Below are positions 25,180 to 34,500 of a stretch of 64,000 nt of DNA, in pieces. The DNA lies in NCBI RefSeq assembly GCF_001613405.1, contig NZ_BDCH01000013.1:229608-293607 (forward strand), given 5' to 3'. Positions within the stretch are counted from its first letter, which is position 1. Every line of letters begins with the position of its first letter. The notes under the pieces are model-generated. The model did not search any database and had not been told where the DNA came from. It saw nothing but the letters and a program-made list of their open reading frames with translations. A program made the translations under genes and the position numbers. The DNA comes from Nocardia crassostreae. GTDB lineage: Bacteria; Actinomycetota; Actinomycetes; Mycobacteriales; Mycobacteriaceae.

Positions 25180-26063
25180 TTGCGGCCTACCGCCGCGAAT
25201 TGCTCCACCAGCAGCCGGGTTACGAGCTCAGGGGCTTCCTCGGGAATCCAGTGCGATACGCCCGGGAGCACCTCCAGCCGGAATGGGACGTCGACATATC
25301 GGCCGGTCAGCTTCACTCCGGTGTCGAGTACTGCGGTGTCGTTGTCGCCCCAGAGCTGCAGGACCGGGACGGCGACGCGACCGCGCAGCAGGCGCGGTGA
25401 CGAGAAGGGCATGCCGCGATACCAATGCAGGCCGCCGCGGGCGATCGCCCTGTCGCGCAGCCGATCTCCGTCGCGGCGAGCATGTTCGGCGGATTGTCCC
25501 GTCTGCCGGAGCAACCGGCGAAACAGCTCGGTGCGCACCGTGAACTCGGGAATCAGCGGCAGCTGGAAGAAGTACATGTACCAGGAGGCCACCGACTGCC
25601 TGCTCGTGAGCATGGCCCGTGTGAACGCCCCCGGATGCGGGACCGACAGCGCCGACAGCGACAGCACCCGGTCGGGATGCGAGATGGCCGCCGCCCACGC
25701 CGCGGCCGCACCCCAATCATGGCCGACCACATGTGCGGGCCGCCCGATCTCATCGACCATCGCGCGCACATCTGCGGCCAGCTCATTGAGCCGATACTGC
25801 CACCGCCACCGCGGCGCGGCACTCGCCCGCGCACCACGCAGATCCGGCGAAAACGTCCGATACCCGGCCTGATTCAGCAGTGCGGCCACCGGTCCCCAGC
25901 TGCGCGAATCCTGCGGCCACCCGTGCAGCAGCAGCACCGGCTCGCTGCCGATCGGCCCCGAATCCAGGACCGGAAACACCAGCCCCTCCCGCCGAAATGC
26001 GGTGATCCGCCCCGGATCGCTGCCCTGCTCACCGGATTCATGAACGGTTACCTCGGTCGCCAT
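25170..26063 (-). CDS. Alpha/beta hydrolase, epoxide hydrolase-like
   Basis: A 297-residue alpha/beta hydrolase. The oxyanion motif is HGWPQDS near residue 47, and the nucleophile elbow is VVGHDWGAAAAW with an aspartate (near 117), which is the signature of epoxide hydrolases and haloalkane dehalogenases rather than esterases. The acid and base fit GDNDTAV and GVSHWIPEEAP near the C-terminus. The HGWP form and length favour epoxide hydrolase. The physiological substrate is unknown. Confidence 0.85.
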   Translation of the reverse strand: MATEVTVHESGEQGSDPGRITAFRREGLVFPVLDSGPIGSEPVLLLHGWPQDSRSWGPVAALLNQAGYRTFSPDLRGARASAAPRWRWQYRLNELAADVRAMVDEIGRPAHVVGHDWGAAAAWAAAISHPDRVLSLSALSVPHPGAFTRAMLTSRQSVASWYMYFFQLPLIPEFTVRTELFRRLLRQTGQSAEHARRDGDRLRDRAIARGGLHWYRGMPFSSPRLLRGRVAVPVLQLWGDNDTAVLDTGVKLTGRYVDVPFRLEVLPGVSHWIPEEAPELVTRLLVEQFAAVGRNHA

Positions 26064-26241
26064 TGACCCACACCTCCCGTGATCGCCTGATCGCCGATCC
26101 AGCGTGTCACAGCAGACGCTTTAACGCTACCGTCAGTTACGGATAAATTCGGACGACCTCGGCAACGCCCCATCGAGACGTCTGCCTGCCCGGCATCCGA
26201 ACTCGACTCGATGCCGCCAGACATCTCCGACGCCGTGCGCG

Positions 26242-26281
26242 CGCTGGCCGGGCCCGAACAATCGGTCGAGCCCGGCCAGCG
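26242..26281 (-). terminator. Strong hairpin terminator after the DEAD-box helicase gene
   Basis: Perfect 12-bp arms (26242-26253 and 26270-26281; core GCTGGCCGGGC / GCCCGGCCAGC) enclose a 16-nt loop, starting 4 bp beyond the helicase stop codon. There is no U-tract. Confidence 0.7.
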
Positions 26282-26285
26282 GAGG

Positions 26286-28049
26286 TCAGCGGCGGCCTTG
26301 GCTCGGGGTTGCCGAGCGCTCGCCGTGGACGGCGGCGGGGCCGCCGGAGCGACGGCGGGAGGTTCCGGCGTGTGCACGGGTGCTGCCGGAACTTGCACTG
26401 CGGGTGGCGGATCCGGTGGCGGGGCGGTCTTCCCGACGGTTGGTGGCGCGTCCTCCGGTCGAGCGCGCGCTGTCGGTGTGGCCGCGCCGGGCGGCGGCCC
26501 CGCTGCCCGTGCCGCGGAATTCCTCGGACGTCGCGCGGCGCGGGCCGCCGTTGCCCGTGCCCCGGCGGCTGCCGCCGCCTGCCCCGCGTGAGCCTTCGGA
26601 TGCGTCACGCGTGCTGGTGCCGGTCGTGCCGCGCACGCCGCCGCTGGTGCCGCGCGAACCGCCACCACCGGTGCGGCGCGTTCCGGAGCCGGTTGTGTTG
26701 CGGGAGCTGCCATTACCGGCGCCGCGCGAACCGCCGTCATTCGCGCCACGGGTGCTGCCGCCAGCGCGTGGGGCATTGCCGGTGCGGGCCTGACCGTTGC
26801 CGCGGCGGCCGGGGCGAGCGGTCTGCTGTTCCCGCGCTTCGGAATTCGTCGCGGCGGGCGTGGTCGGGGGTGCGATGGGGCCGACCAGGGCGGTGACGGG
26901 GGCGGAGTGGGCGGTCACGCGCTGGGGTTCGACGGCGATACCGGCTTTTTTGAGGAGGACGGCGACGTCCTTGCGCTGGTCCGGGAGGACGAGGGTGACC
27001 ACGTCGCCGGAGCTGCCCGCGCGGGCGGTGCGGCCGGAACGGTGCAGGTAGGCCTTGTGCTCGGCGGGCGGGTCGACGTGGACGACGAGTTGGACGTCGT
27101 CGACGTGGACGCCGCGGGCGGCGACGTCGGTGGCGACGAGGACGCGGGCGGTGCCGTCGGCGAAGGCGGCGAGATTGCGGTCGCGGGCGGCCTGGGAGAG
27201 GTTGCTGTGCAGGTCGGTGGCGGGGATGCCGACGGCCGTGAGCTGCTTGGCCAGGCGGCGGGCGTGGTGCTTGGTGCGCATGAACAGGATGCGGCGGCCG
27301 GTGCCCCAAGCCAGGGCGGTGACGAGCTCGCGCTTGGCGTCGGGGCCGGTCACCTCGAAGACGTGGTGGGTCATGTCGGGGACGGGGGAGTGGGCCTCGT
27401 CCACCTTGTGGGACAACGGGTTACGCATGAAGCGCTGGACCAGCTTGTTGACGCCGTTGTCGAGGGTGGCGGAGAACAGCAGGCGCTGGCCGTCGGCCGG
27501 GGTGGCGGCGAGGATGCGCGTCACGCCGGGCAGGAAGCCCAGATCGGCCATGTGATCGGCCTCGTCGAGGACGGTGATGCGGACGGCGTCGAGGGAGACC
27601 AGGCGCTGCTGCATGAGGTCCTCGAGGCGGCCCGGGCAGGCCACGACGATATCGACACCGGCCTGCAGCGCCTTGGCCTGGCGGTTCTGCGGGACGCCGC
27701 CGAAGACGGTGGTCACCTTCAGCCCGCAGGCGGCGGTCATGGGCTCCAGTGCGGCGGCGATCTGGGTCACCAGCTCCCGGGTGGGCGCGAGGATCAGGCC
27801 CGCGGGGCGGCCGGGGGTGCGGTTGCCGCCCGCGAGGCGCTCGACCAGGGGAATGGAGAAGGCGAGGGTCTTGCCGCTGCCGGTGCGGCCGCGGCCGAGC
27901 ACATAGTGTCCGGCCAGCACGTCGGGCAGCGTCGCCGCCTGGATCGGCTTGGGTGCGGTAATGCCTTTCGCGGCCAGCGCGTCGACGATCGGCTTGCGCA
28001 CGCCGAGCGCGGAGAACGACAGGGCCGGGCTCGATGAACGAGTCGTCAT
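26286..28049 (-). CDS. DEAD-box RNA helicase with glycine/arginine-rich tail
   Basis: A 587-residue ATP-dependent RNA helicase. The motifs appear in order: Q motif FSALGVRKPIVDALAAKGI, I RTGSGKT, Ia PTREL, II VLDEADHM, III FSATL, V ATDVAARGVHV and VI HRSGRTARAG, over residues 10-375. The last 160 residues are a low-complexity Gly/Ser/Arg/Thr tail (for example GSRGAGGGSRRGTGNGGP) likely to bind RNA and to favour condensation. Such enzymes act in ribosome assembly, mRNA decay and cold adaptation. The ATG at 28049 is chosen by homology; the frame is open upstream. A strong hairpin follows the stop. Confidence 0.93.
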   Translation of the reverse strand: MTTRSSSPALSFSALGVRKPIVDALAAKGITAPKPIQAATLPDVLAGHYVLGRGRTGSGKTLAFSIPLVERLAGGNRTPGRPAGLILAPTRELVTQIAAALEPMTAACGLKVTTVFGGVPQNRQAKALQAGVDIVVACPGRLEDLMQQRLVSLDAVRITVLDEADHMADLGFLPGVTRILAATPADGQRLLFSATLDNGVNKLVQRFMRNPLSHKVDEAHSPVPDMTHHVFEVTGPDAKRELVTALAWGTGRRILFMRTKHHARRLAKQLTAVGIPATDLHSNLSQAARDRNLAAFADGTARVLVATDVAARGVHVDDVQLVVHVDPPAEHKAYLHRSGRTARAGSSGDVVTLVLPDQRKDVAVLLKKAGIAVEPQRVTAHSAPVTALVGPIAPPTTPAATNSEAREQQTARPGRRGNGQARTGNAPRAGGSTRGANDGGSRGAGNGSSRNTTGSGTRRTGGGGSRGTSGGVRGTTGTSTRDASEGSRGAGGGSRRGTGNGGPRRATSEEFRGTGSGAAARRGHTDSARSTGGRATNRREDRPATGSATRSASSGSTRAHAGTSRRRSGGPAAVHGERSATPSQGRR

Positions 28050-28255
28050 AAGTGTTTCAGGGGCCTTTCGAGCATCGGGGTCAATCGCAGCGTCGGCGCA
28101 GGACAGTCGTCCCGCCTGCCGATCCGCTGCGTAGCCGACGCGAAGAGGAGACATCCACGACGGATATGAGTATGCAAGATCGCTACTCGACTGCTGAACA
28201 CCATATCCAATGAGCCGATCTACGACGTACGTTGGTGGCCGACGTCATCTTTCGC

Positions 28256-29824
28256 TCAGAGCGGGTTCGGCCGCGCCAGACGGGTCTCGCGGATGCGTCC
28301 GCGCAGCGTGACCTGCTCGCCGAGCTCCCACTGCTTGCGCTCGAGCTCGTCGGCCGAGTGCACGGTGGCCGCCGAGGCGAGCACCCGGCCCGGGTCCTGT
28401 TTGGCGAGTTCGCACAGCCGGGCGGCCTCGTTCACGGCATCGCCGATGACGGTGAACTCGTAGCGGCGGTGCGCGCCGACATTCCCGGCGACCACCCGAC
28501 CGGCCGCAATGCCGATACCCGCGTCGAATTCGGTGGCGGCGTAGACCAATCGGGACCGGATGGCCCGCGCGGCGGACAGCGCCGCTCCGGCGGCATCGAG
28601 AAGTGGCGCGGGCGTGCCGAACACGGCTAGGGCCGCATCGCCTTCGAACTTGTTGAACAGCCCGCCGTAGCGCTCCACCTCGTCCACGACGATCTCGAAG
28701 AATTCATTGAGCAGCGCCACGATCTCGTTCGCCGGGCGGGTCGCGGTCATGGTGGTGGAGCCGATGATGTCGACGAAGATCGCCGCGGCTTCGGTTTCCT
28801 CCCCGCCCAGTTCGGGATTGCGGGCCAGCGCCGCCGCCGCGACATCGTGGCCGACATGGCGGCCGAACAGGTCCCGGATGCGTTTGCGCTCACGCATTCC
28901 CGCCACCATATGGTTGAAACCGCTTTGCAGCTCACCCAATTCGGTGCCGTCGTACACGGTGACCGCCACCTCCAGATCACCGTCCTCGACCCGGCGCAGC
29001 GCATCGCGCACCCCGCGGATCGGCGCGACCGACGCCGCGAGGGTCTGAATCGTCAACAGGAGCCCGAAGACCAGCGTCGCGCCGCCCAGCGACAGCACGC
29101 ACACCGCGAGCCGATTGGTGCTGATGTCCATCCCCGCCAGATCCAGCACCGCGATCGTCATGAGCAGCGCCACCGGCGTGCCGGAGCCCAGTAGCCACAT
29201 GACCAGGGACCGCCCGAAGACGCCGAGCCCCCGCCGCCGTCGCCGCGGCGCGGCATCGAGCACCCGCGCGGTCACCGGCCGCAGTGCGAATTCCGCCAGC
29301 AGATAGCTGTTGGCGCAGACCACGATGGCGCTGAACCCGACGCCCAGCACGATCTTGGGCACATACGCGGGATCGACCAGCCCGTACATGGGTGTGAGCA
29401 CCACCAGCCCCGCGAACCACAGCAGCGCCTGCTGCAACACCAGCTGCCTGGGCACCCGTGCCGTGGCCGCCTGCTCCGCCTCGGTCGGCACCCGGTCCGG
29501 ATCGGTCGCCCACCGCAGCGTCCGCAGCCCCCAGATCGTCCCCCAGCCGAACCCCGCGGCCAGCGCGATGGCCACATAGACCGGGACGGCGACGAAGTTC
29601 AGCAGCACCAGCTCCCGGGTGAACAACGGCGGTCCCGGCAACACCACCCCGATCAGCAGCGCGGCCACCGCGACACCGGTCAGATTGGCGAACAGCAGCG
29701 GCAGCGTCAGCAGCAGCTGCAACCGCACCCGCCGCAAGGTCTCCCCCTCGTCCGCGGGCCCGAGCAGCCGCGATCCCCACGGCGCGGCCCCCAGCGCGGC
29801 AGGCGTCACATCACTGTCCATCAT
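28256..29824 (-). CDS. Membrane class III adenylate/guanylate cyclase with HAMP domain
   Basis: A 522-residue cyclase of the Rv1318c/Rv3645 type: six membrane helices (residues 35-265), a HAMP linker (PIRGVRDALRRVEDGDLEVA to about 325) and a C-terminal catalytic domain. The metal-binding aspartates are in AAIFVDIIGSTTM and NKFEGDAALAVFG (the latter also carries the purine-contacting Lys), and VIGDAVNEAARL provides substrate Asp, Asn and Arg. All catalytic residues are therefore present. It makes cAMP or cGMP in response to an unknown membrane signal; the Lys/Asp pair favours cAMP. Confidence 0.9.
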   Translation of the reverse strand: MMDSDVTPAALGAAPWGSRLLGPADEGETLRRVRLQLLLTLPLLFANLTGVAVAALLIGVVLPGPPLFTRELVLLNFVAVPVYVAIALAAGFGWGTIWGLRTLRWATDPDRVPTEAEQAATARVPRQLVLQQALLWFAGLVVLTPMYGLVDPAYVPKIVLGVGFSAIVVCANSYLLAEFALRPVTARVLDAAPRRRRRGLGVFGRSLVMWLLGSGTPVALLMTIAVLDLAGMDISTNRLAVCVLSLGGATLVFGLLLTIQTLAASVAPIRGVRDALRRVEDGDLEVAVTVYDGTELGELQSGFNHMVAGMRERKRIRDLFGRHVGHDVAAAALARNPELGGEETEAAAIFVDIIGSTTMTATRPANEIVALLNEFFEIVVDEVERYGGLFNKFEGDAALAVFGTPAPLLDAAGAALSAARAIRSRLVYAATEFDAGIGIAAGRVVAGNVGAHRRYEFTVIGDAVNEAARLCELAKQDPGRVLASAATVHSADELERKQWELGEQVTLRGRIRETRLARPNPL

Positions 29825-29975
29825 GTGAGCAGCCTATGCGGACCAACCGGTCGGCCCGCGTTGCCCACCCTCGTGGGCACCCACCGCTTACCCCGGTATT
29901 CGCGCTCAGAGGAGTACGCACCCGGCGCGGGGGCCTGTGCTCGGCCGACATCATGCTCGAGGAAGCCGTCACCTG

Positions 29976-30114
29976 ACGAGGGAGTCGCTGCTCGGCGCGA
30001 GATTCCGCTCGGCGAGGGTCGTTGGCCGGGCGCGAGATTCCGCGCAGCGAGGGTCGTTGGGTGGGCGCAAGTCCCGCTCGGCGAGGGTCGTTGGGTGGGC
30101 GCAAGTCCCGCTCC
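29976..30114. repeat. Tandem direct repeat, about four copies of 34-36 bp
   Basis: Units start at 29976 (diverged), 30012, 30047 and 30081, each beginning GCGAGGGTCGTTGG (the first is ACGAGGGAGTCGCTG) and ending with CCCGCTC or CCGC. The last two copies differ only in the final base. The units lie between two genes transcribed to the left and do not extend into either coding sequence. The spacing is too short and the units too contiguous for a CRISPR array. Confidence 0.75.
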
Positions 30115-30140
30115 TTCGGAGCGTGTGCCCGTCGGGGCCT

Positions 30141-30156
30141 TGCCCCGTGCGGGGCA
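30141..30156 (-). terminator. Short GC hairpin after the M1 peptidase gene
   Basis: TGCCCC and GGGGCA pair around a GTGC loop, 26 bp past the stop codon of the M1 gene. A second GGGGC upstream could form an alternative stem. Weak as a terminator on its own. Confidence 0.35.
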
Positions 30157-30181
30157 TCTCGTGTGGCGGGTCCCCGGTCGC

Positions 30182-31564
30182 CTATCCCGTGGCGCGGCCC
30201 CGCCGGGAGCGCATGTCCACCGTCCAGGCGGCCGCGGCCGACGGCAGTTGGGGGAGCGGCTCGTGGCGGAGCCAGGCGTCCCACAGCGGCCGCAGCGGCG
30301 TCTGGCTGTAGTGCTCGGCCAGGTCGGTGAATTCCTCGGTGGAGATCGAGGCGTGGCGGTAGCGGGTGGTCCAGGCGCGCAGCAGATCGAAGAAGGCGGT
30401 GTCGCCCAGATGCAGGCGCAGTGCGTGCAGGGTGAGGGCGCCGCGTTTGTAGACGCGGTCGTCGAACATGTGCTGGGCGCCGGGATCGGCGAGCAGGAGA
30501 TACTGAGGGAGGCGGGACAGGTTCTGATGCGCGGTGCGGGCCAGGTGGTCCGCGGAGGGACCGCCGGAGGCTTCCGACCAGATCCACTCGGCGTAACAGG
30601 CGAAGCCCTCGTGCAGCCAGATATCGCGCCACTGGCGGATGGTGAGGCTGTTGCCGAACCACTGGTGTGCGAGTTCGTGTGCGACAAGGCGTTCCGAGCC
30701 GCGATGGCCGTCGCAGTGGTTCGCGCCGAAGACCGAGATGCCCTGCGCTTCGATGGGGATCTCGAGGTCGTCGTCGGTGACCACGACGGTGTACGCCTCG
30801 AACGGGTACGGCCCGAACTTGTCGATGAACACGTCCATCATGCGCGGCTGGCGCGCGAAGTCGTGATCGAACGCGGCACGCAGCCGGGCGGGCAGGACCG
30901 CGTGCATGGCCACCGGATCGTGCGGGGATTCCAGGCGGTGCTTGCGGTACGGCCCGATCTGGATGGTCGCCAGATAGCTCGACATGGGTTCGGGCTGCTC
31001 GTACACCCAGGTGGTCTGGCTGGCCTTGGTCTGCTTGCGTACCAGCGTGCCATTGGCCACGGCATAGAACGGCGAATCGGTGGTGATCGAAATCCGGTAG
31101 CTCGCTTTGGAACTGGGATGATCGTCACACGGGAACCAGGAGGCCGCGCCATTGGGCTGACTCGCCACCAGCGCGCCCTCGGTGAGCTCCTCCCAGCCGA
31201 CCTCGCCCCACGGCCCGCGCACCGGTCGCGGTGTGCCCGCGTACTGGACGGTGAGCGCCAGCACCCCGCCGGTGGGGATCCGGTGCTGCGGCGTAATGAC
31301 CAATTTCCCTTGCCGGTGCGTGTATTTCGCCACCTTGGCGCCGTTGACCAGCACCTTGGACACCGTGAGCGCCTGAGAGAGGTCCAGCGTGAACCGATCT
31401 CTCGGCCCGGTCGTCACCGCCGTGATCTCCGCGCGCCCCGCCAGCCGGTTGCTGGCGACCTTGTAGGTCAGCTCCAGCTCGTAGCGCGAGACCCGGTATC
31501 CGCGATTCCCGTTCTGCGGCAGGTATTCGTCGATGGGCTCCTCGTAGAACTTCCCCGGCATCAC
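30182..31564 (-). CDS. M1-family zinc metallopeptidase
   Basis: A 460-residue aminopeptidase-type protein. The zinc site is HELAHQWFGN (His296, Glu297, His300) with the third ligand Glu319 in WLHEGFACYAEW. The GAMEN exopeptidase loop is altered to EAQGIS (near 272), so aminopeptidase specificity may differ. The usual C-terminal ARM/HEAT domain is missing, as in the short M1 peptidases. GTG at 31564 overlaps the NRPS stop by 4 bp, and ATG at 31561 would overlap it by 1 bp, so the gene is translationally coupled to the NRPS-like gene. It may process or release that enzyme's product (inference). There is no signal peptide. Confidence 0.9.
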   Translation of the reverse strand: MMPGKFYEEPIDEYLPQNGNRGYRVSRYELELTYKVASNRLAGRAEITAVTTGPRDRFTLDLSQALTVSKVLVNGAKVAKYTHRQGKLVITPQHRIPTGGVLALTVQYAGTPRPVRGPWGEVGWEELTEGALVASQPNGAASWFPCDDHPSSKASYRISITTDSPFYAVANGTLVRKQTKASQTTWVYEQPEPMSSYLATIQIGPYRKHRLESPHDPVAMHAVLPARLRAAFDHDFARQPRMMDVFIDKFGPYPFEAYTVVVTDDDLEIPIEAQGISVFGANHCDGHRGSERLVAHELAHQWFGNSLTIRQWRDIWLHEGFACYAEWIWSEASGGPSADHLARTAHQNLSRLPQYLLLADPGAQHMFDDRVYKRGALTLHALRLHLGDTAFFDLLRAWTTRYRHASISTEEFTDLAEHYSQTPLRPLWDAWLRHEPLPQLPSAAAAWTVDMRSRRGRATG

Positions 31565-34500
31565 CGCGCCGCTTCAGTCTTGCCGGGCCACGGCGCGATC
31601 GGATTGCCCCACCACCGGGTGGACGGCGGCACGCTGTCGCCGCGCATGACCAGCGACGCCGGTCCGACGGTCGCGCCCGCGCCGATGCGCGCGGCGGGCA
31701 GGGCCACGCAGTGCGGGCCGAGGGTGGCGCCCGCATCCAGAGTCACGGTGTCCATGGCCATGATTCGATCGTGGAACAGATGGGTCTGCACCACACAGCC
31801 CCGTTCCACGGTCGCGCCGTCACCGAGAGTCACCAGGTCCGCCTCCGGTAGCCAATAGGATTCGCACCATACCCCGCGGCCGATCTTGGCGCCGAGTCCG
31901 CGCAACCACAGATTGAGGACGGGCGTACCGGTCGCGGCGCGCGCGAACCAGGGCGCGGCGACGTGTTCGACGAAGGTGTCGGCGACCTCGTTGCGCCACA
32001 CGAACGAGCTCCACAGCGGATGCTCCTCGGCCCCGATTCGCCCGACCAGCAACCATTTCGCGAGTACGGAGCTGAGTCCGGCGACCGCGCCCGCGCCCAT
32101 GAGCACGAGACCGCTGAGCAGCGCGGCGGGCAGATGGCCGAGGGTCTGCGCCAGCCAGGCGAGGGTGAACAGCACGCCGAGCCCGATGCCGAAGGTCACC
32201 ATGACCGGGATCAACCGGCAGGTCTCGACAATGCCGCGGGCAATGCGCAGCCGCGGCGGCGGATCGAAAGTGCGTGCGGTATCGGCGGTTTCGGCCGTAC
32301 GCCGCAGCCGCACCGGCGGGCTGCCGAGCCACGACGAGCCCGCCTTGGCCTTGGACGGCGCGGCCGAAAGCACCGCGACCAGACCGTTTTTCGGCACGCG
32401 CCGACCGGGTGCGGTCATTCCGGAGTTGCCGAGAAAGGCGCGTTTGCCGACCTTGGCCTCGCCGATGCGCAGCCAGCCGCCGCCGAGTTCGTAACTGGCG
32501 ATCATGGTGTCGTCGGCCAGGAACGCGCCGTCGGCAACAGTGGTGAACTTGGGCAGCAGCAGCACGGTCGAGGCTTCGACGTGCTTGCCGACCTTCGCGC
32601 CCAACAGGCGCAGCCAGATGGGGGTGAGCAGGCTGGCGTAGAGCGGGAACAGGAAGGTGCGGGCCGAATCGAGGAGCCGTTCGGTGGCCCAGGCCTGCCA
32701 GCCGATCCGGCTGCGGACCGGGTGATAGCCCTCGGTGAGACCGATGCTGAACAGGCGCACGGCAATGACCGTGACAATGGCGTAGATACCCAGGCTGAGC
32801 AGCACGGCCACCGGCAGGATGGCGAAGGCGCGGCCGAGTCCCGCGGTGAGCGTGGCGGTATCGCGAATCCACCAGGCGATGAACGCGCCACCGGCGGCGA
32901 GGCCGAGGATCGGGACGGCCGCCAGCACCATGGAGGTGATGCCGAATACGGCGACCCAGTGCGCCGCGCGCGCCGGGGTGTGATCGGGCCAGCGGTGCTG
33001 GGCCTTACCGACTTTCACCGCGGGCGAGCCCGCCCATTCCTGATCGGCCTTCACCTTGCCGGAGACCGCGGATCCGGGCGCGATCTCGGCATTGCGCCCG
33101 ATGACGGTGCCGGGCAGCAGAATCGAGCGCGCACCGACGACCGCGCCCGGACCGATGCTGATCGGCCCGATGTGCACGATATCGCCGTCGATCCAGTAGC
33201 CGGACAGATCGACCTCGGGTTCGACGCTGCAGCCGTTGCCGAGTTCGAGCATGCCCGTCACCGGCGGCAGCGTGTGCAGGTCCACGCCCTTGCCGATCTT
33301 GGCGCCGAGCGCCCGCGCGAACGGCACCATCCACGGTGCGCCGGACAGGTTTTCGGCCCCGCTGGCCTCGGACAGTCGCACCGCGGTCCACAGCCGCAGA
33401 TGCGTCCAGCCGCCGCGGGCGTAACTGCCGGGCCGCAGCCCGCGCAACAGGATCCGCGATCCCGCCACGCACAGGGTCATGCGGCCGGGCGGTGAGATGA
33501 ACAGCAGGAACGCCACCAGCGCCCACCACCACGACAGCTGCGGCAGCCAGGACAGGGAGCCGGACCAGGCGGCGATATTGCCGACCACGCCCAGCCAGGT
33601 CAGCCACTGCAAGCCGGTGAGGGTCGTGAGCGGAATGGTCGCCAGCACCTGGAACAGCTGGGCCGGAAGGGGAGTGGGCCGCACGATCCGCTCCTCGACC
33701 GCGACGACCGGCGCGCTCTCGTCGAGGAAGGCGGCCAGTGCGCCGAGGCGCGGATGATCGTAGAGATCGGCTACGGCAATGTGCGGGAAGCGTTCCCGCA
33801 GCGCCGCGACCAGCTGCGCGGCCGCGAGCGACCCGCCGCCCACGTCGAAGAAATCGGTGCCCGGATCGGTGACCTCCGCGCCGAGGATCGAATCCCACAG
33901 TCCGGCAACCCAGTGCTCGGTCTCGCTGAGACCGGTCTCGGCCTCGGCGGGCGCGGTCTTGGGTAGCGGCCAGGGCAGCGCATCCCGGTCGACCTTGCCC
34001 GAGGTGCGCGTCGGCAGCTCGGCGACCACGGCCAGTCGCGGCACCAGCGGAGCCGGAAGCTGTTCGGCCAGCTGCGCTCTGGCGGCTTTGAGGTCGTATC
34101 CGGCCTCCGGGCCGGTGAGATATCCGACCAGGATCTTATTGCCCGCCTTGGTGCTCCGGATGGCCGCGGCGGCGCCGGTCACCCCGGGTAGATGCTGCAG
34201 AGCATTGTCGATCTCGCCGAGTTCGATTCGCCGTCCGCCCAGCTTGATCTGATCGTCGGCGCGACCGAGGAACACCAGGCCCGCACTGTCGTTGCGCACC
34301 AGATCGCCACTGCGATAAGCCCGTTCCCAGCCGACCGACGGCAGCGGCGCGTATTTCTCCGCATCCTTGGCCGGATCCAGATAGCGCGCCAGTCCGACGC
34401 CGCCGATGACGAGCTCGCCGGATTCGCCCTCGCCCAACGGATTTCCGGCCTGGTCGACGACGGTGAGATCCCAGCCGTCCAGGGGCAGTCCGATGCGCAC

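Larger units (their letters stand above)
29825..30181. other. 357-bp intergenic spacer with repeats
   Basis: No credible gene lies here. The segment next to 29825 must hold the promoter of the cyclase gene. The middle holds the 34-36 bp tandem repeats described separately, and the right part holds small GC hairpins (GCTCC-TTC-GGAGC near 30110; TGCCCC-GTGC-GGGGCA at 30141-30156) behind the M1 peptidase gene. Confidence 0.6.

Noticed and set aside
26907..28037. Long open frame opposite the DEAD-box helicase
   Set aside because: It is the Gly/Asp/Val-rich shadow of a high-GC coding strand; the helicase motifs on the other strand are unambiguous.
29976..30114. CRISPR-like array
   Set aside because: Units are contiguous 34-36 bp tandem copies with no unique spacers, and there are no cas genes.
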